Source: Tyto alba (Eukaryota > Chordata > Aves > Strigiformes > Tytonidae). From it: 64,000 bases of DNA. This document shows, one piece after another, positions 49,590 through 62,554 of this stretch (positions are counted from its first letter, which is position 1; each line of letters opens with the position of its first letter). The notes beneath the pieces are model-generated. The model saw only the letters and a program-made list of their open reading frames with translations, was not told where the DNA came from and did no database searches. The stretch covers positions 14,315,777 to 14,379,776 of the forward strand of contig NW_024881303.1 in the NCBI RefSeq assembly GCF_018691265.1. Reading direction: 5' to 3'. The position numbers were made by a program, and so were the translations under genes.

Positions 49590-49788
49590 CAGGGAAGTGG
49601 TAGATTCTCTGTCACATGCAGTTATTAAATCAAGACTGTGGCTTTCTAAAGTATGCCCTTCTAGCACAAACATTACGTACTTGGTAAAGAATTTGCAGGC
49701 AGAACACTGTAGATCTGTGTTATACAAGGAGGTTAGAGTAGATGGCTTAATGATCTCTTCTGACTCTAAAAATCTGGAAATCTAGCAT
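49590..49788 (+). mobile_element. Ancient CR1-type LINE 3' end
   Basis: The segment runs from a GGTAGATTCTCTGTCAC-like stretch through TGTGTTATACAAGGAGGTTA and GTAGATGGCTTAATGATCTC to AAAATCTGGAAATCT. This order matches the 3' end of the old amniote CR1 families seen in turtles and crocodilians, with many substitutions. It is only the noncoding tail; no reverse transcriptase frame remains. Confidence 0.65.
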
Positions 49789-52700
49789 CATCAGTTATGA
49801 CTTTCCTTACACCAAAGATCTGCTTGACTCTTCTGGGAATCCATTTAATCTTAAATGCCTGCCAAGCTGAGAAAATTACCGTGATATTTCCAGCTGCTTT
49901 CCACAGAATTTTACATTAATCCTTCCCCTGGCCCTGAATAAGCCTTGCCACTTTTCCTCACAGCAGCTTCAGCAAGGAGCATGGCTGGGCTGCTCTCCTC
50001 TCTATGGCTTCTTATAGGCTCCCCCTCTCCGTGTGTCCCCTCCCGGGTATTGCCAAGCCGCTGAAGGAATTCAGAAACTTTCCTTGCCATTCCCTGACAT
50101 GGGTGTAAGTGTTTCTTTGCAAGTCTGGAAGACAGCACCACAATTCGCATTGAAGAAACAGCTGACATGACCAAGCAGAGCCTACCAGGCCTACAAACAG
50201 CTTGCAGATTTAAGCGATAGCCTAAATAAGAACCACTCTGAATGTCATTCATAATAAAGCCAAAAAAACTAGCAACGTCCTGCACTTTCCTCACATGCAG
50301 AAGTGCCAAATGGGAGCCAGCACCTGCTATCTGGATGCCAAGGACAGGACCTGGCTGAACCTCCCCTCCCCACCCCCAGCATAAACCCACCCGAGCAGCA
50401 GAGAAACGTGAGCAATTCTGCATCATGCTGATGAAGTTCTTAATCTACATGTCACCCAAGCTGAACTGCAAAACACGGCTGCCTGCCCTAGTTATCAAAT
50501 GACCTGAAATTCAGCACGCTCATCTGCCGTAACAGCTGGTTCGCTGACGACGAGAGAAACTCCTGCCTGACTGCTGAACCCCAGCCAGCGTCGGGGGCCT
50601 GGGGACCCGGCACGCGTGCCCTCCCACGCCGAGGTGCTGCTCCCGTCCCCCCTGGATGCCACGGCCTCAAAATACCGTGTGTTGTTTGAATTCTGCACGC
50701 TGACTCCTTCCTCTGTGTATTTATTTTTCATCTGTATCATTAAAAAGAGATTTCAAAGACCAACACTTCAAAGGGGGAAAAAATAACGAAACGTCATTCC
50801 CTAGGAATTGAAGTGAAGGTGAGGTTGGATCTTGTCGGTTTTCTTTCTTTCTACCTAGGGCGCTACATAAATAATAAACAGCACTAACAAATTTACTTCT
50901 TTTTACAGTAGCAACCTACACAGGAACATAGTATGAAATGTTAAAATGACTGTATGAATAAGAATTAAGTGCCCAACACAGGGAAAGTTAGGGAGCTAAA
51001 GAACTTAGACAGATGTTATGAATTCTTTTTTAGGAATGACTCATGTTCAAACACAGTGATACTTTCTGAAGTTGCTTTGATGTACACCAAATTATATTTT
51101 TCTATTCCATTGACAAAAAAATCTAATCACATATTAGTAAATTTTTGCAGTTTTATTACTGTAAAAGGTAGTATTAGTGATATTTATTACTCCTTAATAA
51201 TGAAATAAGAAGAATTAAATGTTTGCACTATATCTTAAAATAGTTGCTTTTGTGCTTCTTCCCCAAAAAGAAATGAAGAGTGAAAGCAGAACACAGTATT
51301 TTATTGAAGACCAGCCCCTCACCTGGAACCCAGTGCTACTCCTCTGAACCTAGTGGATATCTTTTACTGCTAAATTTGATCTAGAGTATGATGTTTTCTG
51401 TGCTGATCTATCCTCTTGGGTAAACAGCATTTTCCCATTTCCTAGCTGAAATGAGAGATGAGAAATGAGGACTACACATGTTCTTAATGTGATGTGTCTC
51501 AGTCCTGGAAAGTCCAATAGCTTTACACTTACACTGCCAGTGTTGTGCCTAAGCAGCATCTGTCCTTTGATTTTCACATGTGGAGCTGGTTGTAGCTGTT
51601 GTTGGAGAGTCCGTAAGTGCTTAAGCAAGATCAAAGTTTGGGCTGAACATATGCCTTATTCTCTGTGTTTACTTTAAGGTAGGCTTCAGAATCCTTTCTT
51701 TAGCAGAGAGAACATACTGTAAGTGAGAATATAACCATGAATATTTCATTAGGAACACACAAAAAGAATCTGAAATCATACGGTACCAAGACTTTAGCTA
51801 AAATATGCATGAACAAGCAATGTAACTAATATTAAATGTATCCTTGTATTTTTCTTGTGCTGCAGTCTTGCCTACATATCAGTGTGGATTAAAAAAATTG
51901 AGACCCCACACTGAACAGCATCAGACCTAATTGTAGTGCAAAATGTTTCCCTAATGAATGTCAGTTTTCACATTTTCTCCTACAAATAGTGTTATCATGC
52001 TGCTGAAAAAAAGCAGATTATTAATATATATGGGTAATTTACACTGAACCAGTTATTTTGGCTATTTTATGAGAAAATACTATGAAAATAAACATTTTTA
52101 TCCATATTAATAAATGTTTTACTTGTGAGCTACTGTCAATGATGCCTTTGTTATATATTTAGATGCTGTTTGCTAGTTGCTGACAAATACATGCATGGAG
52201 TTACTCCCTGTCCTGGACAAATCATAATCTAGGCAGTAAATCTCTATCTTCTAATTAAGGGGATTCCCATTTGTGAGGCAGGGACACCCTCCAGCCGCAC
52301 TCCCATTAGCTGTGATCTCCCATCAGCCAGATGGGGAGGAGTGCTGCCAAGCCCCGAGCCTTGGGGGGTCCTGAGCCTTCATCTGTGAGACACACACATA
52401 CAGAAAATACACTGAGGATGGCTCAATGAAACACAAAGAACAGGAGTCTTCCCACTTGGGGTGGCTGTGCTGCTTTTGCAACTGCAGGAAAATTCCTGTC
52501 TCTATCAATATCCTTGTTTTCATCTCATGGAAGAAGGCAATGGTGAAAACATCTTATTTCATAGTCACATGCTTGCCTGATTTGGGACAATATTTCAAGT
52601 AGTAGGTGAAGACCTAGTTCTGCAAAATGCTGAGCTCTGCATAAAAGGAGACAGCACCCCGTCCCTCCTGGCATTAGGAGTCAAGAGCACGTTCCTGAGA

Positions 52701-54274
52701 TGCATTGAAGTCAGCACCTTACTATATCAATCCCTCCACAAGTCCTCCTTGCTATTCATCTTAATCCTACACAGAATTGTTCTAATATCTGGAGTATGGG
52801 GCAAAAGAGCCTTTTCATAAGCCCTTGTTTCATTCATTAGCTGTGCTGAAGCAGAAGCAGGAACACTGGTATTGGAAAATATAAAGTGTCCTGAAGGTTT
52901 ATATTACTTTTGCACTTTCTTGAAGCATTTGTTAGACCCTTCTTTCCATGGCTGAAGGCAGATCAGTTTAATTTTGTCTTATGATTTTTTTAAAAAAGGT
53001 CCTTTTTTGCCTGGTAATAATAATACAATCAAGCTTATCATAAAGCTTTCTGCAACAAAACCTTATTCTGTCTCTATGTGGCATGCAATCTTAAAGTGTT
53101 GCTCTGTGAACTACAGACAGGCTACCTGGGAAGTGCCAGATGAGGTATGTGACTTTCAGCTCTATTGCACTGGACAGCTAATTAAATGCGAATAATAGTA
53201 TGCTATGTTTGCAGAGATAAGCTTCATTACTTGTTGAATTTCAGTGGAGTTTTGCAGACATGTCTGCATACTCCTAATAGCTAAACCAACTTTTGTTTAA
53301 CAATACAGTGTGGTCTCATTTCTATTTCTGTTTGGATGTATCATTAATGAATATAAAATGTCACTGATGGAAAGAAATCAAGGAATATGGTATTACTTAG
53401 CTAAAACTCCACCACCACATAAAAAATAACCATCAAGTCAATACAGTAACGGCAGACACTGATCACACAAATCCCTCAAGGGAAGTCAATGTAAATCCTT
53501 ATACTGACTTAAGGAGAATCTAGACAACACCTAGGATTGTTGTCATTAAAAGATTGTTTTCAATTTGCATGTAAACCGTGGTCCCCACAGCACTGTGAAG
53601 TTCATTATTTTCAACACATAATTATCAATACTTTGACAGTGAGCAGGTAAACTAGAAGGCTCTTTGCTTCCCAGGTTCTTTGGGAAATACGCAGTTTTCC
53701 CAGTGTCGCAGATCTTCTTAGATTAAGATACTGGAGTTTTTACCCTTCACTCTCCATATTCTCAGAAAGCACGGCTGCGTTTTGGAGCTATATAGCACAC
53801 AGCCTAAATTAAAAGAAATACTTCTTGTTCATGGACAAATAATGCCATTTGTTTCATCTTAGGGCATGCCTACCCAACACGGTGGGGCCATGCTGAAGTG
53901 GCACGGCAGGCAGCCCAGGTGAGCTAGGGAGGGGCAGGATAAGGACCCTACACCACCGAACGTGCTTCGATTCCCACAGTGATTTCTGCACCCAGCCAGG
54001 GAGGTGCTGACTACCCTCGTGTTTTAAGAGATGGAACATAACATAGAAACATTAGTGTTTTGCTACTTTCACCCTGACAAGATATTTTAAACACTGGCCT
54101 GGAAGGAGGACAGCCGAGATGAAAGGCAATGTAAGTCCTCTGTATCTAACTGGCCCTGAGACAGCTCTGCCCCCGTAACACTGGATCCAGCTCTGGACCC
54201 TAATACAAGATAACCACTGACATAGTGCCATGATCCAGTGGGGGGTGATGAAGACGGCTGGGGACTGCAAACGG

Positions 54275-54562
54275 CACATGAGGAGGGACTTGAGGAGTTG
54301 TCTTGTTTGGTTCAGAGGAGGGAGGGCTGAGGAGCAATCTCACTGCTGGTGCCAATGCCCACCAACTGGTTCATGATGGGAAAGGCACAGCCCTGGAACA
54401 AGGGCCTGGCCATATGGAGAAGTCTCCATCCTTGGCGATGCTCAAAACTCAGTGGGACAAGGCCTTGAGCAGCCTGATGAGATTTTGAATTTAGCCTTGC
54501 TTTAAGCAGGTGCCTGCACCAGACGATCTCCAGAGGTCCCTAAATAACTCTATATGAAGACA
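54275..54562 (+). mobile_element. CR1 LINE 3' fragment
   Basis: Plus-strand copy of a CR1 tail. Recognisable blocks are TTTGGTTCAGAGGAGG, GCTGAGGAGCAATCTCACTG, CCTTGGCGATGCTCAAAACT, GGACAAGGCCTTGAGCAGCC, and CCAGAGGTCCCT near the end. It is diverged and its 5' boundary is approximate. It is antisense to EVL and noncoding. Confidence 0.75.
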
Positions 54563-57500
54563 CAGGGGTAATTAAGGAAGCAAGTATCACTAGTCTCCAC
54601 AGTTTATGGAGAGCAAGTAAAGGAACTTCATGTGACCGTGGTTTTTATTGCAAAATAATTTATCTGCTAATACCCTGCGGGCCACTAAGCAGCTTCTACA
54701 TCTTAATTAAGGTAGTTACTTCAAAGATAATTCGGCATTTAATAGCTAAGTATACTTAATATTCTCCTAAATGCTTTCTTGAATTTGAGCTCTGCTATTA
54801 CAGATGACTGCCTATGAAACAAAGGACCAAAAAAGTAGAAGGCGGATGCTGACTTAGTATTAAAATACCTAGCAGCCCCAAACCCCTAAGACACACAGTG
54901 ATATTCTGTACACTACAGCAAATTAGTCCAAGCCAAAAGATTTATGTTCATTTAATAATAAATATTTTCATGAGACTCTGAGAATTCAGGTCTTTGACCT
55001 GGAACACTGTTTGCAGACTTCAAAATACCCAAACAAGGTTAAGTGAGTTAAATGATGATAACTCCTCTCATGCTATGCTATTCTTTCTGTGTCAAGGAAG
55101 AGTTGTTCTAGGTTATGATTGCTCTTGTAATTAAAGGGGGTTCTGGTACAGGTAAGGGCCCATGTAACACTCATATTTGGAAAGGAAAAGAAAAATGCAG
55201 AGCTAAAATGGATAGTGGTAAGATAAGAGATGCTGAAAAAACAAGCCAGTGGCTTAATGAAACTTGACTTTGAGCTGCATAATAAACACAGCTACAGCTT
55301 CTTGCAGAATTTAGGAAAACGCCCTGAGCACATGAAATGCGGCAGTTACCATGGCAATTTACATACAGTCATACATCAGACAATTCCTGTAGCTCTTTTC
55401 CAGTTTAAACTCCCAACTAAAAATATAGGATCAGGTACAAACAAGCAAATAAATCTCTCGTCCACATATGGTGAGAGATTATTCACGTGAGTACTTTCAT
55501 GGGGGTGAGCTCATGACCTGCAGTGAGTGACCACCCTCCACACATGCAGGGGTGTACAATTTGGGAGCAATTGGTTGCTCTATACCTTTGCTCTGCCTAT
55601 TAAAAAAAAGATAAATGTGTGTGTGTGAGGAGTACTGCATAGCAAACCTCCTTCCTATAAGGGATGTGACTGAATACAACACAGGGCTGCTCTTCCTACC
55701 CCTGCCACCTCTTTGCATGGCATCCTATTTCACAGTCTTGTACAGCAGCTCCTGTGAACCTCTGTACTCACCTCTCTCTCCAGGACCCAGAGCTGCTCTC
55801 TGCACCTGTGACCTGGCATTGGAAAATCAGCCGTTTGTGCTTTGTGCCTGTCTGGATGCACAGCATGCCCAGCCTTGCTCAAGCACTGCTTTGTCTGGGG
55901 CCCAGTTCTGACCAGCTGCCAGCATCCTTGCACAAACTTCCACGCACCAGGTGTGACTCGGATGAAGTTCATTATTTTCTTCATCGATGCCCGCAGGGTG
56001 CCATGTTTTGGATTTGTGTCTAAAACAGCGATGGTAACACACCGATGTGTGTTATGCTCCTTTCCAGTTTCTGAAATTATGGAAGCTGGGAAGAAGCTGT
56101 GAGGCTGAAATGGCAGAGAGACCTTCCTATCTTGCACCTCTCCCCCTGCATGTCCTCGCCAGCTGACTGTGGGCAACATTGCTGCCTGCTTGAAGATGCA
56201 CTGAGAATGAGGTACACATGTGCCAGCTCACGGAGGGGATGCAGGCTCCAGGGCCAAGAACCGTGACAGCCATAGGAGCAGATGTCCACCACTGCAAAGG
56301 GCCGGTGATGCTCCACTGATCTGGGTTACCTGGGAGACCACCTGGATGTGCTGGAGTCCAGCACCTCATCTGTGAGCACCCCGAGCAGCTTTGCAATAAC
56401 TTCAGAGAGAGTGTGTGCGAAAGACACTAATCCAGGGACAGCATAAGAAGAAAGAATCAATACATCTGGACATGCTCTGAAAGGATGAGAAGGAAAAAAC
56501 AGAAAAAAAAAAGATGTTGTTATCAGGTCTGTAGCCAGAGGGAAAGTAAGGGGTAAAATGGTGCATGGGTCAGGGCTCTCAGCTGCCAGGGCTGTTAATA
56601 GAGAGACACAAGAGGATGGGTGAGGGACTGCACCAGACAGACTGCCTGGGCCCTGCAGCTGGGAATCACGGCTACACCAGGGCGAGGGACCTCAAAATGG
56701 CACTTCCTCAAGGGCATCCTTCCTGGCGGTCTTTATTCCTGATGGAAAAACACACAGCACGCAGCTGTCATGCTGGTGGCATGACATCATGGAATATAAA
56801 CAAAGGTACGTTCAGCTGAACATGGGAACGACTAGAAACAACTAACGACAAGGAAGCACAGAAGCAGAAGTTCCACTGATGATAAAGGTCTCTCTCTGCC
56901 AGAGATCACACTGTCCTCAGTAATGCCGCACAACTGCTGAGGCTACAGTTTTGCTCTCAATGAAACACTTTTATAAACTACTTCTTACCTGTGATAATGC
57001 AATCATGCCCTGAACGGCACAGCTTGTGTCAAGAGTGTGCTGTACAGACTTGATGGAGACAAAGTCTCCTGGCCCGTGTCCTTCCTGCCCCAGGCATTAG
57101 GAAACTTGGGAAAGCTGGCAGCATAGCGAGTCCTCTGAAACCTCCCAATGCCAACACCTGTTGCATTTGATGACTAAAGTGGGTATTGCTAAGCACACAC
57201 TCAGCTGCAGTCCTGAACCTGGGCTTGACTGAATACATAGAAGTGATGCATTTTAACAGCAGACCCGGAAACATCAGTATATTGTGTTTCCACTTTAACA
57301 GTTGAAAACAATGAATTTTCAGAATATGGATGTCTGAAAGACTTTATGTTGCTTCTGTGCCAATGCACAAGGTGTTTTGTCAGACCTCCTCCACTTGCCA
57401 TCTCTTAGTGTCCTAAAAAAGCACCACATGAAAGACAGGAAAGTTTTTTTTTTTATTCCTTTGTCTCTTTTTAGTTCACAAGGAACCTTTCAATATAATT

Positions 57501-60500
57501 TAGAAAATTAAATCATACTCTTCCTCTCCCTCAAATTGGGAATTTTAATTCAAATAAATCTTGGCAGAATAATTAATCTATTTAAATATTTGATGTTATT
57601 CCAAAACACCTAGTACTTTTAGGACGATTGAACTGAAAGCCTGGAAGCCAAAGCCTGTCCTTTTCTCATTGAAAAGGTTTGATTTGGAAGGGCTGCATAC
57701 ATTTCTGCTTTCTGACTAGCTGACATGCTTTACTCATGTTTTCCATAAAAATAAAAAAATAATCAACTACAACAATGAGAAATCAGGACAATCCATACGT
57801 CAGGCTCTTTGGCTTCTCTTCTGAGACCAACAGAGACAGATTTTTGGATATACACTCTGGACCAGCCAGAACCAGATGGAAAGCCCGTATTTTCAGGTTC
57901 TCAGAAAGACAGCCAGGGTTTGCTTTTGAAGGACACGGGGCATTTTTAACTCCCAGAAACAGCACAAAGCACTGAGCAGCTCAGGACTTCTCAGATAGCT
58001 GCACAGCAGTCACTTGCTCACTGATGGACTGGACTTCTGTCTCGACTGAAATTTGAACAAGGGAACAGAAGAAACAAAAACCAAGAAAAGTGCCCCATGC
58101 CCCTGCTAGTCCCCTCAGCAGCTAGCTGCTCCATCTGGTAAGACGTTACACACACAGTACCGATACACTACACATACATGACCAAGCTTACTTTAAATGG
58201 CATCACAGAGCAAATACATCATTCTGCAGCTCTGAAGAAAGCACAAGAGGAGAAAATGATGCTGGAGTCCACAGCAGGCCTGCTGCCCACTTGCCACAAA
58301 AATATCAGAATATTATAAGGAAGCTATTATTAAATCCAACTTGTCCCGTTAAACTTGCATTATGCACTTGCTCTAAGCTGGCACAACAAATCACCACCAA
58401 TTCTAGCTGATGAAATATGCCATGCCTTGTGTTTGGATTTTCTCAGAACAAAAAGAAATATGCAAAAATACCACACTTTACAGCTGGAAAATAAAACAAA
58501 ATGTAGGTGTAATTACATATCTGCCTTCAGTTACACTGAAAATAATTTTATAGTGGCTCCATGAATCTCTTCACAAAGCACAACTGCAAGAGAAAGGTGG
58601 AGGTGATGAGAGAGGTCATCTGAGTTAGCAAGTAGAGAAAGTCTTTCGTGTGAGCGGCATTAAAACAGGCCATTCAGAAAAACCCATGCATACTGTGATG
58701 ATGTCATGTATTACTCTCACTCTTCAAAAGAAGTAGTGTTTTATAAATCTGTTAGTTTCAATAGATTTGGCTTCCACAAAACTTGTAAATCAGAAGTGAC
58801 TGCACAAAAGCAGTGTGTTGTACAACTGCCATGTAAGAGAAGCAGACCTGCAGGATTTATAATATACAGCAACTGAGGTTCACACATGAAAAAAAACGCA
58901 ATTTTGTTTCTGGCTCCAGTGTAACAACTTAGAATTAGTATCAGTTAACGTCTGGATGTACAAATATTTTATCATCTCTTGCACTCCTCACAGGGAAAGT
59001 ACTAATATCTGCTTTAGTAACCATGTAGCTGTCTAATTGATAGTAAACATTACTATCTTTTAAATACAATAGTTTAAAAATACAAACTGCAGAGGGCTAC
59101 ATTCAGTTATTTTTTATTTTGAAGAAGTGATACTGAAAAACTCAGACCAGACATCCAAGGCAGGGCAGGGGTAGCACTGAGTGCCTTGTAAGCACCATTA
59201 TTCACATGACAGTTTTACTTCCAATGAGTACTTGGGCCTATGACAGCCCAGATCACCCCTTCCAGATGACCCTTCTGAGCCAGCCAGACTAGTATTTAAA
59301 AAAGCCCACTTTCCTACGTGGCAACATGAACAGAGACATGTGGATTGACTTATGCAATCAGACACAATGTCCAAATGAGGTGTTGGGAAAAGACGGCACC
59401 TAGACATGGAACCAGTGAACCCTGGTGCAACCAGGGACACCCTGTGGGATGAGGAACTCCCTGAGGAATGAGTGGGATGTCACCTCAAATATTCAGGGCT
59501 TCTGAGACTGGTTTGCATCTGTGCTCACAGAAGCAGTAACAGGAAAAATGTACAAAATCCCCCCTAGACCACAAACGCCTGGGATCACGCAGACCACGAA
59601 GAGCCTGCCCCAGGAGATGGCTTTACCCCTCGGCCACAGCCCACGTCACCATCTGCCTGGCACAGCAGTGTGAATCACGCCTGTCCACAATCAAAGATTT
59701 GCTACTCAAAACTTGAAATACCAACACAATGAATAAAAATTCTCAGTTTCAATGTTAAATACTACTTTGCCAGGGGTAGTACCTCTTGAAAGTTCAGAAA
59801 GTGCCCATCCTAGATGATGAGTGAGTATACAGGTACGGCATAGGAGCACAGGACTCCATAGCAGTATCACACCAAAATCAGAAACCAGAAGATCTTTTGA
59901 ACCTCTTTCTTGGGTCAGATGTCCCCTGCAGCAATGCTTACTTAGCTGGTGAGATGGGAAGGGTTTATTCACTCTTAATCTATGCTGGCAAAGCAGTTCT
60001 GAGGTCTAAGCACGAAGATGTTTCTGAGCAGCAGGCTGGCTTGCCAGTTTTCATTCCCTAGCAACAGACACCAGCTGGGGATGTATTTACTTTTTACCAT
60101 TTAGGCCATAGTAGTAAAATGTTCATATCACAAATAGAGAGGAAATTGTAACGTGTAGTATTAAACAATTGTAATAAAACCCTTTTAAACCCAGGGACAT
60201 CGGGGACACCAAATACTCATGTCTTCTGTAATAACATGATCTATTTTTAAAACATGGTATTAGAGACAAGGACTACTTTGTATTTAATAACTAGTTTGCA
60301 ATTTTCACCATATTCCAATACATAAATACAAAGACACCTGCTGGACAGCTTTTGTCAAAACTTGTTTGCTTTTGAAGGTTGTTCCCCAAAAGAAATTTTT
60401 AAAATAAATAATCTTTTACAATCTTGGCATGAACAATTCCATAAAATCTTTTTTTTAAATATGTAATTCCAGGTATGTTCTTTGCTACACTGAAAGAGAA

Positions 60501-61489
60501 TAATTATAATGAGGTTTCTGCTCTGTATGTTTTGGCTTACTAGCTCAGCATTACTTTTCTTCAATATTTGGTGAAGGCTCCCTTGTCACACTCCTCTCAA
60601 GTACTCTGAAGCACCTCCTCCCAGGATAATATATATATCAAGGAGAGGAGACCAGGCAAGACCAAGTCAGCAAAGAATTGAGCCATGGGATAGCTTTAAG
60701 ACAGTTGTTCTATTTTTAATCAATCATCTTAGCTGAGATGAAAAATTGCCAAAGCAGCCATGAATAGCACCTTAAGGAAGTTTTGGGTAACAGACTCTCA
60801 ATATTATGAAAAAGTGAAACACTGACACTTTAAATCCAGATCTTATGAAGTAGTGAGGTCACAACAGTCTCTTATTACCATCAGTCAGAACCAAATAGCC
60901 CTGGCTGTGTTCATAAACCTTACAGTCACTCACATGTGGGAATGTGGGAGCATTTCATTTCCTTTTCTAACTAGCACATTTTACTGGTGAGACCTAACCT
61001 CTCACTGAAATACCATGAAGCCTATTTCATACCATCAGCACACTCCATTACCCTTTGGCTCAACACTATTTTCACATTTTAATCATTCTTCTTGATGTGA
61101 AGTCCAAAGCTGAAAATCCACTTCCTTCAAAGAAATTTTCTTTTTTTTTACTGAAGTATTGCATAAGACAGCATTTTCCTCAAAACACTTCCTCAGGAAA
61201 CCCTCTTGTGGGAGATGGGGCTGAACTGGGGCGGGGTGTACAGAGCAGGAGGGGGACCAGCACGGGCAGCTGTGGAAGAGTAGGGGGACTCCCCCGACCC
61301 CTGTTGCAGGGACTGGGTGCAGGATGGGGATGGAGGGTGTCTGGGAGCAAAAGCCAGGCCCTGGGACTGAGGAAACAAGCCCATGGGCTCTGACTGATGA
61401 AGTGGGATGGGGAGATTGGCTCCATCCTGTGCCTGGAGGAGAGGGCTCATGCCTACAAAGCAGCACTTGCACCGGGTACTTTGCAGCTC

Positions 61490-61590
61490 AGTGTACTCAG
61501 TACTGGAACAGGTTGCCTGGGGTAGATGTGGATGCTTCATTGGAAGTGTTCAAGGTCAGACTGGATGGCGCTTTGAGCAACCCGAGCTAG
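61490..61590 (+). mobile_element. CR1 LINE fragment, left part of an interrupted copy
   Basis: Blocks such as ACTGGAACAGGTTGCCTGGG, GAAGTGTTCAAGGTCAGACT and GGATGGCGCTTTGAGCAACC are the usual plus-strand CR1 tail. The copy stops at GAGCTAGTG and continues after the next element at about 61769-61845, so it was split by a later insertion. Boundaries are approximate. Confidence 0.8.
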
Positions 61591-61768
61591 TGAAAGATCA
61601 CTTAGGTTGGAGAAGACCTTTAAGATCCTTGAGTCAAACCATAAACCTACCACTGCCACATCCACCACTAAACCACATCCCTAAGCACCACATCTGCACC
61701 TCTTCTAAATACCTCCAGGGATGCTAACTCAACCACTTCCCTGGGCTGCCTGTTCCAGTGCTTGATGT
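61591..61768 (-). mobile_element. CR1 LINE inserted within another CR1
   Basis: Read on the plus strand this is a reversed CR1 tail: TTAGGTTGGAGAAGACCTTT, GAGTCAAACCATAAACC, CCACTAAACCACATCCCTAA, ACCTCCAGGGATGCTAACTC, CCCTGGGCTGCCTGTTCCAG. It lies between two parts of a plus-strand CR1 and is therefore the younger insertion. Confidence 0.75.
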
Positions 61769-61845
61769 CTCTGCCCAAGGCAGAAGGGTTGGACTAAATG
61801 ATCTTCTAAAGTCCCTTCCCACCCAAACCATTCTATGACTAAAAT
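61769..61845 (+). mobile_element. CR1 LINE fragment, right part of the interrupted copy
   Basis: AGAAGGGTTGGACTAAATGA, then TCTTCTAAAGTCCCTTCC and the terminal ACCATTCTATGAC are the extreme 3' end of CR1. It resumes where the left part (61490-61590) breaks off. Confidence 0.8.
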
Positions 61846-61950
61846 TGTCGTATGTTGGTATATTGGGTTGGTGCATCGCAGATATTCATGAACAAATTCA
61901 CCAACGTTTTGCACACTCCCAGCATGGGTGGTCACCCTGAAGAGGGCTGG

Positions 61951-62554
61951 TGTGCTGGTTTTGGCTGGGGGTAGGGTTAATTTTCTTCATAGTAGCTAGT
62001 ATGGGGCTATGTCTTGGATTTGTGCTGAAAAAAATACTGATAACACGCTAATCTTTTAGTTCTTGCTGAGCAGTGCTTATAAAAAGTCAAGGCCTTTTCT
62101 GCTCCTCACCCCACCCCACCAGCGAGTAGGCTGGGGATGCACAAGAAGTTGGGAGGGGACACAGCCGGGACAGCTGACCCCAACTGACTCAAGGCATATC
62201 CCATACCATATGAAGTCATGCTCAGCAATAAAACTAGGGGAGGAAGGTTGGCTGGGGGGAAGCTGCTTGGGGACTGGCTGGGCATCAGTCATTGATGGTG
62301 AGCAATTGTTTTAACTTGCATCATTTGTCCTTCTTGGGTTTTATTCCTCTCTCTTTTTTATTTTCAATTTCATTACAATATTATATTATTATTTTAAATA
62401 TTACTATATTATATTAAAATTATTTAACTGTTCTTTTTCTCAACGCACAAGTTTTCTCACTTTTACCTTTCCAATTCTCTCCACCACCCCGCTGCGAGGG
62501 GAGTAAGTGAGCGGCTGGGTGGTGCTTTGTTGCTGCTGGGGTTAAACCACGACG
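61951..62554 (+). mobile_element. Solo LTR of an avian endogenous retrovirus
   Basis: About 604 bases beginning TGTGCTGGTTTTGGCTGGGG and ending near GGGGTTAAACCACGACG. I recognise the order of blocks (CATAGTAGCTAGTATGGGGC, AGTCAAGGCCTTTTCTGCTC, CATACCATATGAAGTCATGC, AAGTTTTCTCACTTTTACC) from a common bird LTR. A possible 5-base target duplication is GCTGG on the left and GCTAG on the right, one mismatch. No gag, pol or env sequence is next to it, so it is a recombined solo LTR. An AT-rich expansion at about 62371-62425 replaces part of the usual 3' half. It is antisense to EVL. The family name and boundaries are less certain than the class of element. Confidence 0.8.

Noticed and set aside
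53955..53985. tRNA-like B box (CTTCGATTCCCAC)
   Set aside because: No A box at the right distance and no cloverleaf could be drawn.
61846..61950. Possible mariner-type remnant (TATTGGGTTGGTGCAT start, short open frame on the minus strand)
   Set aside because: Only a dozen bases recall a mariner terminal repeat, and no matching opposite end or transposase motif was found.
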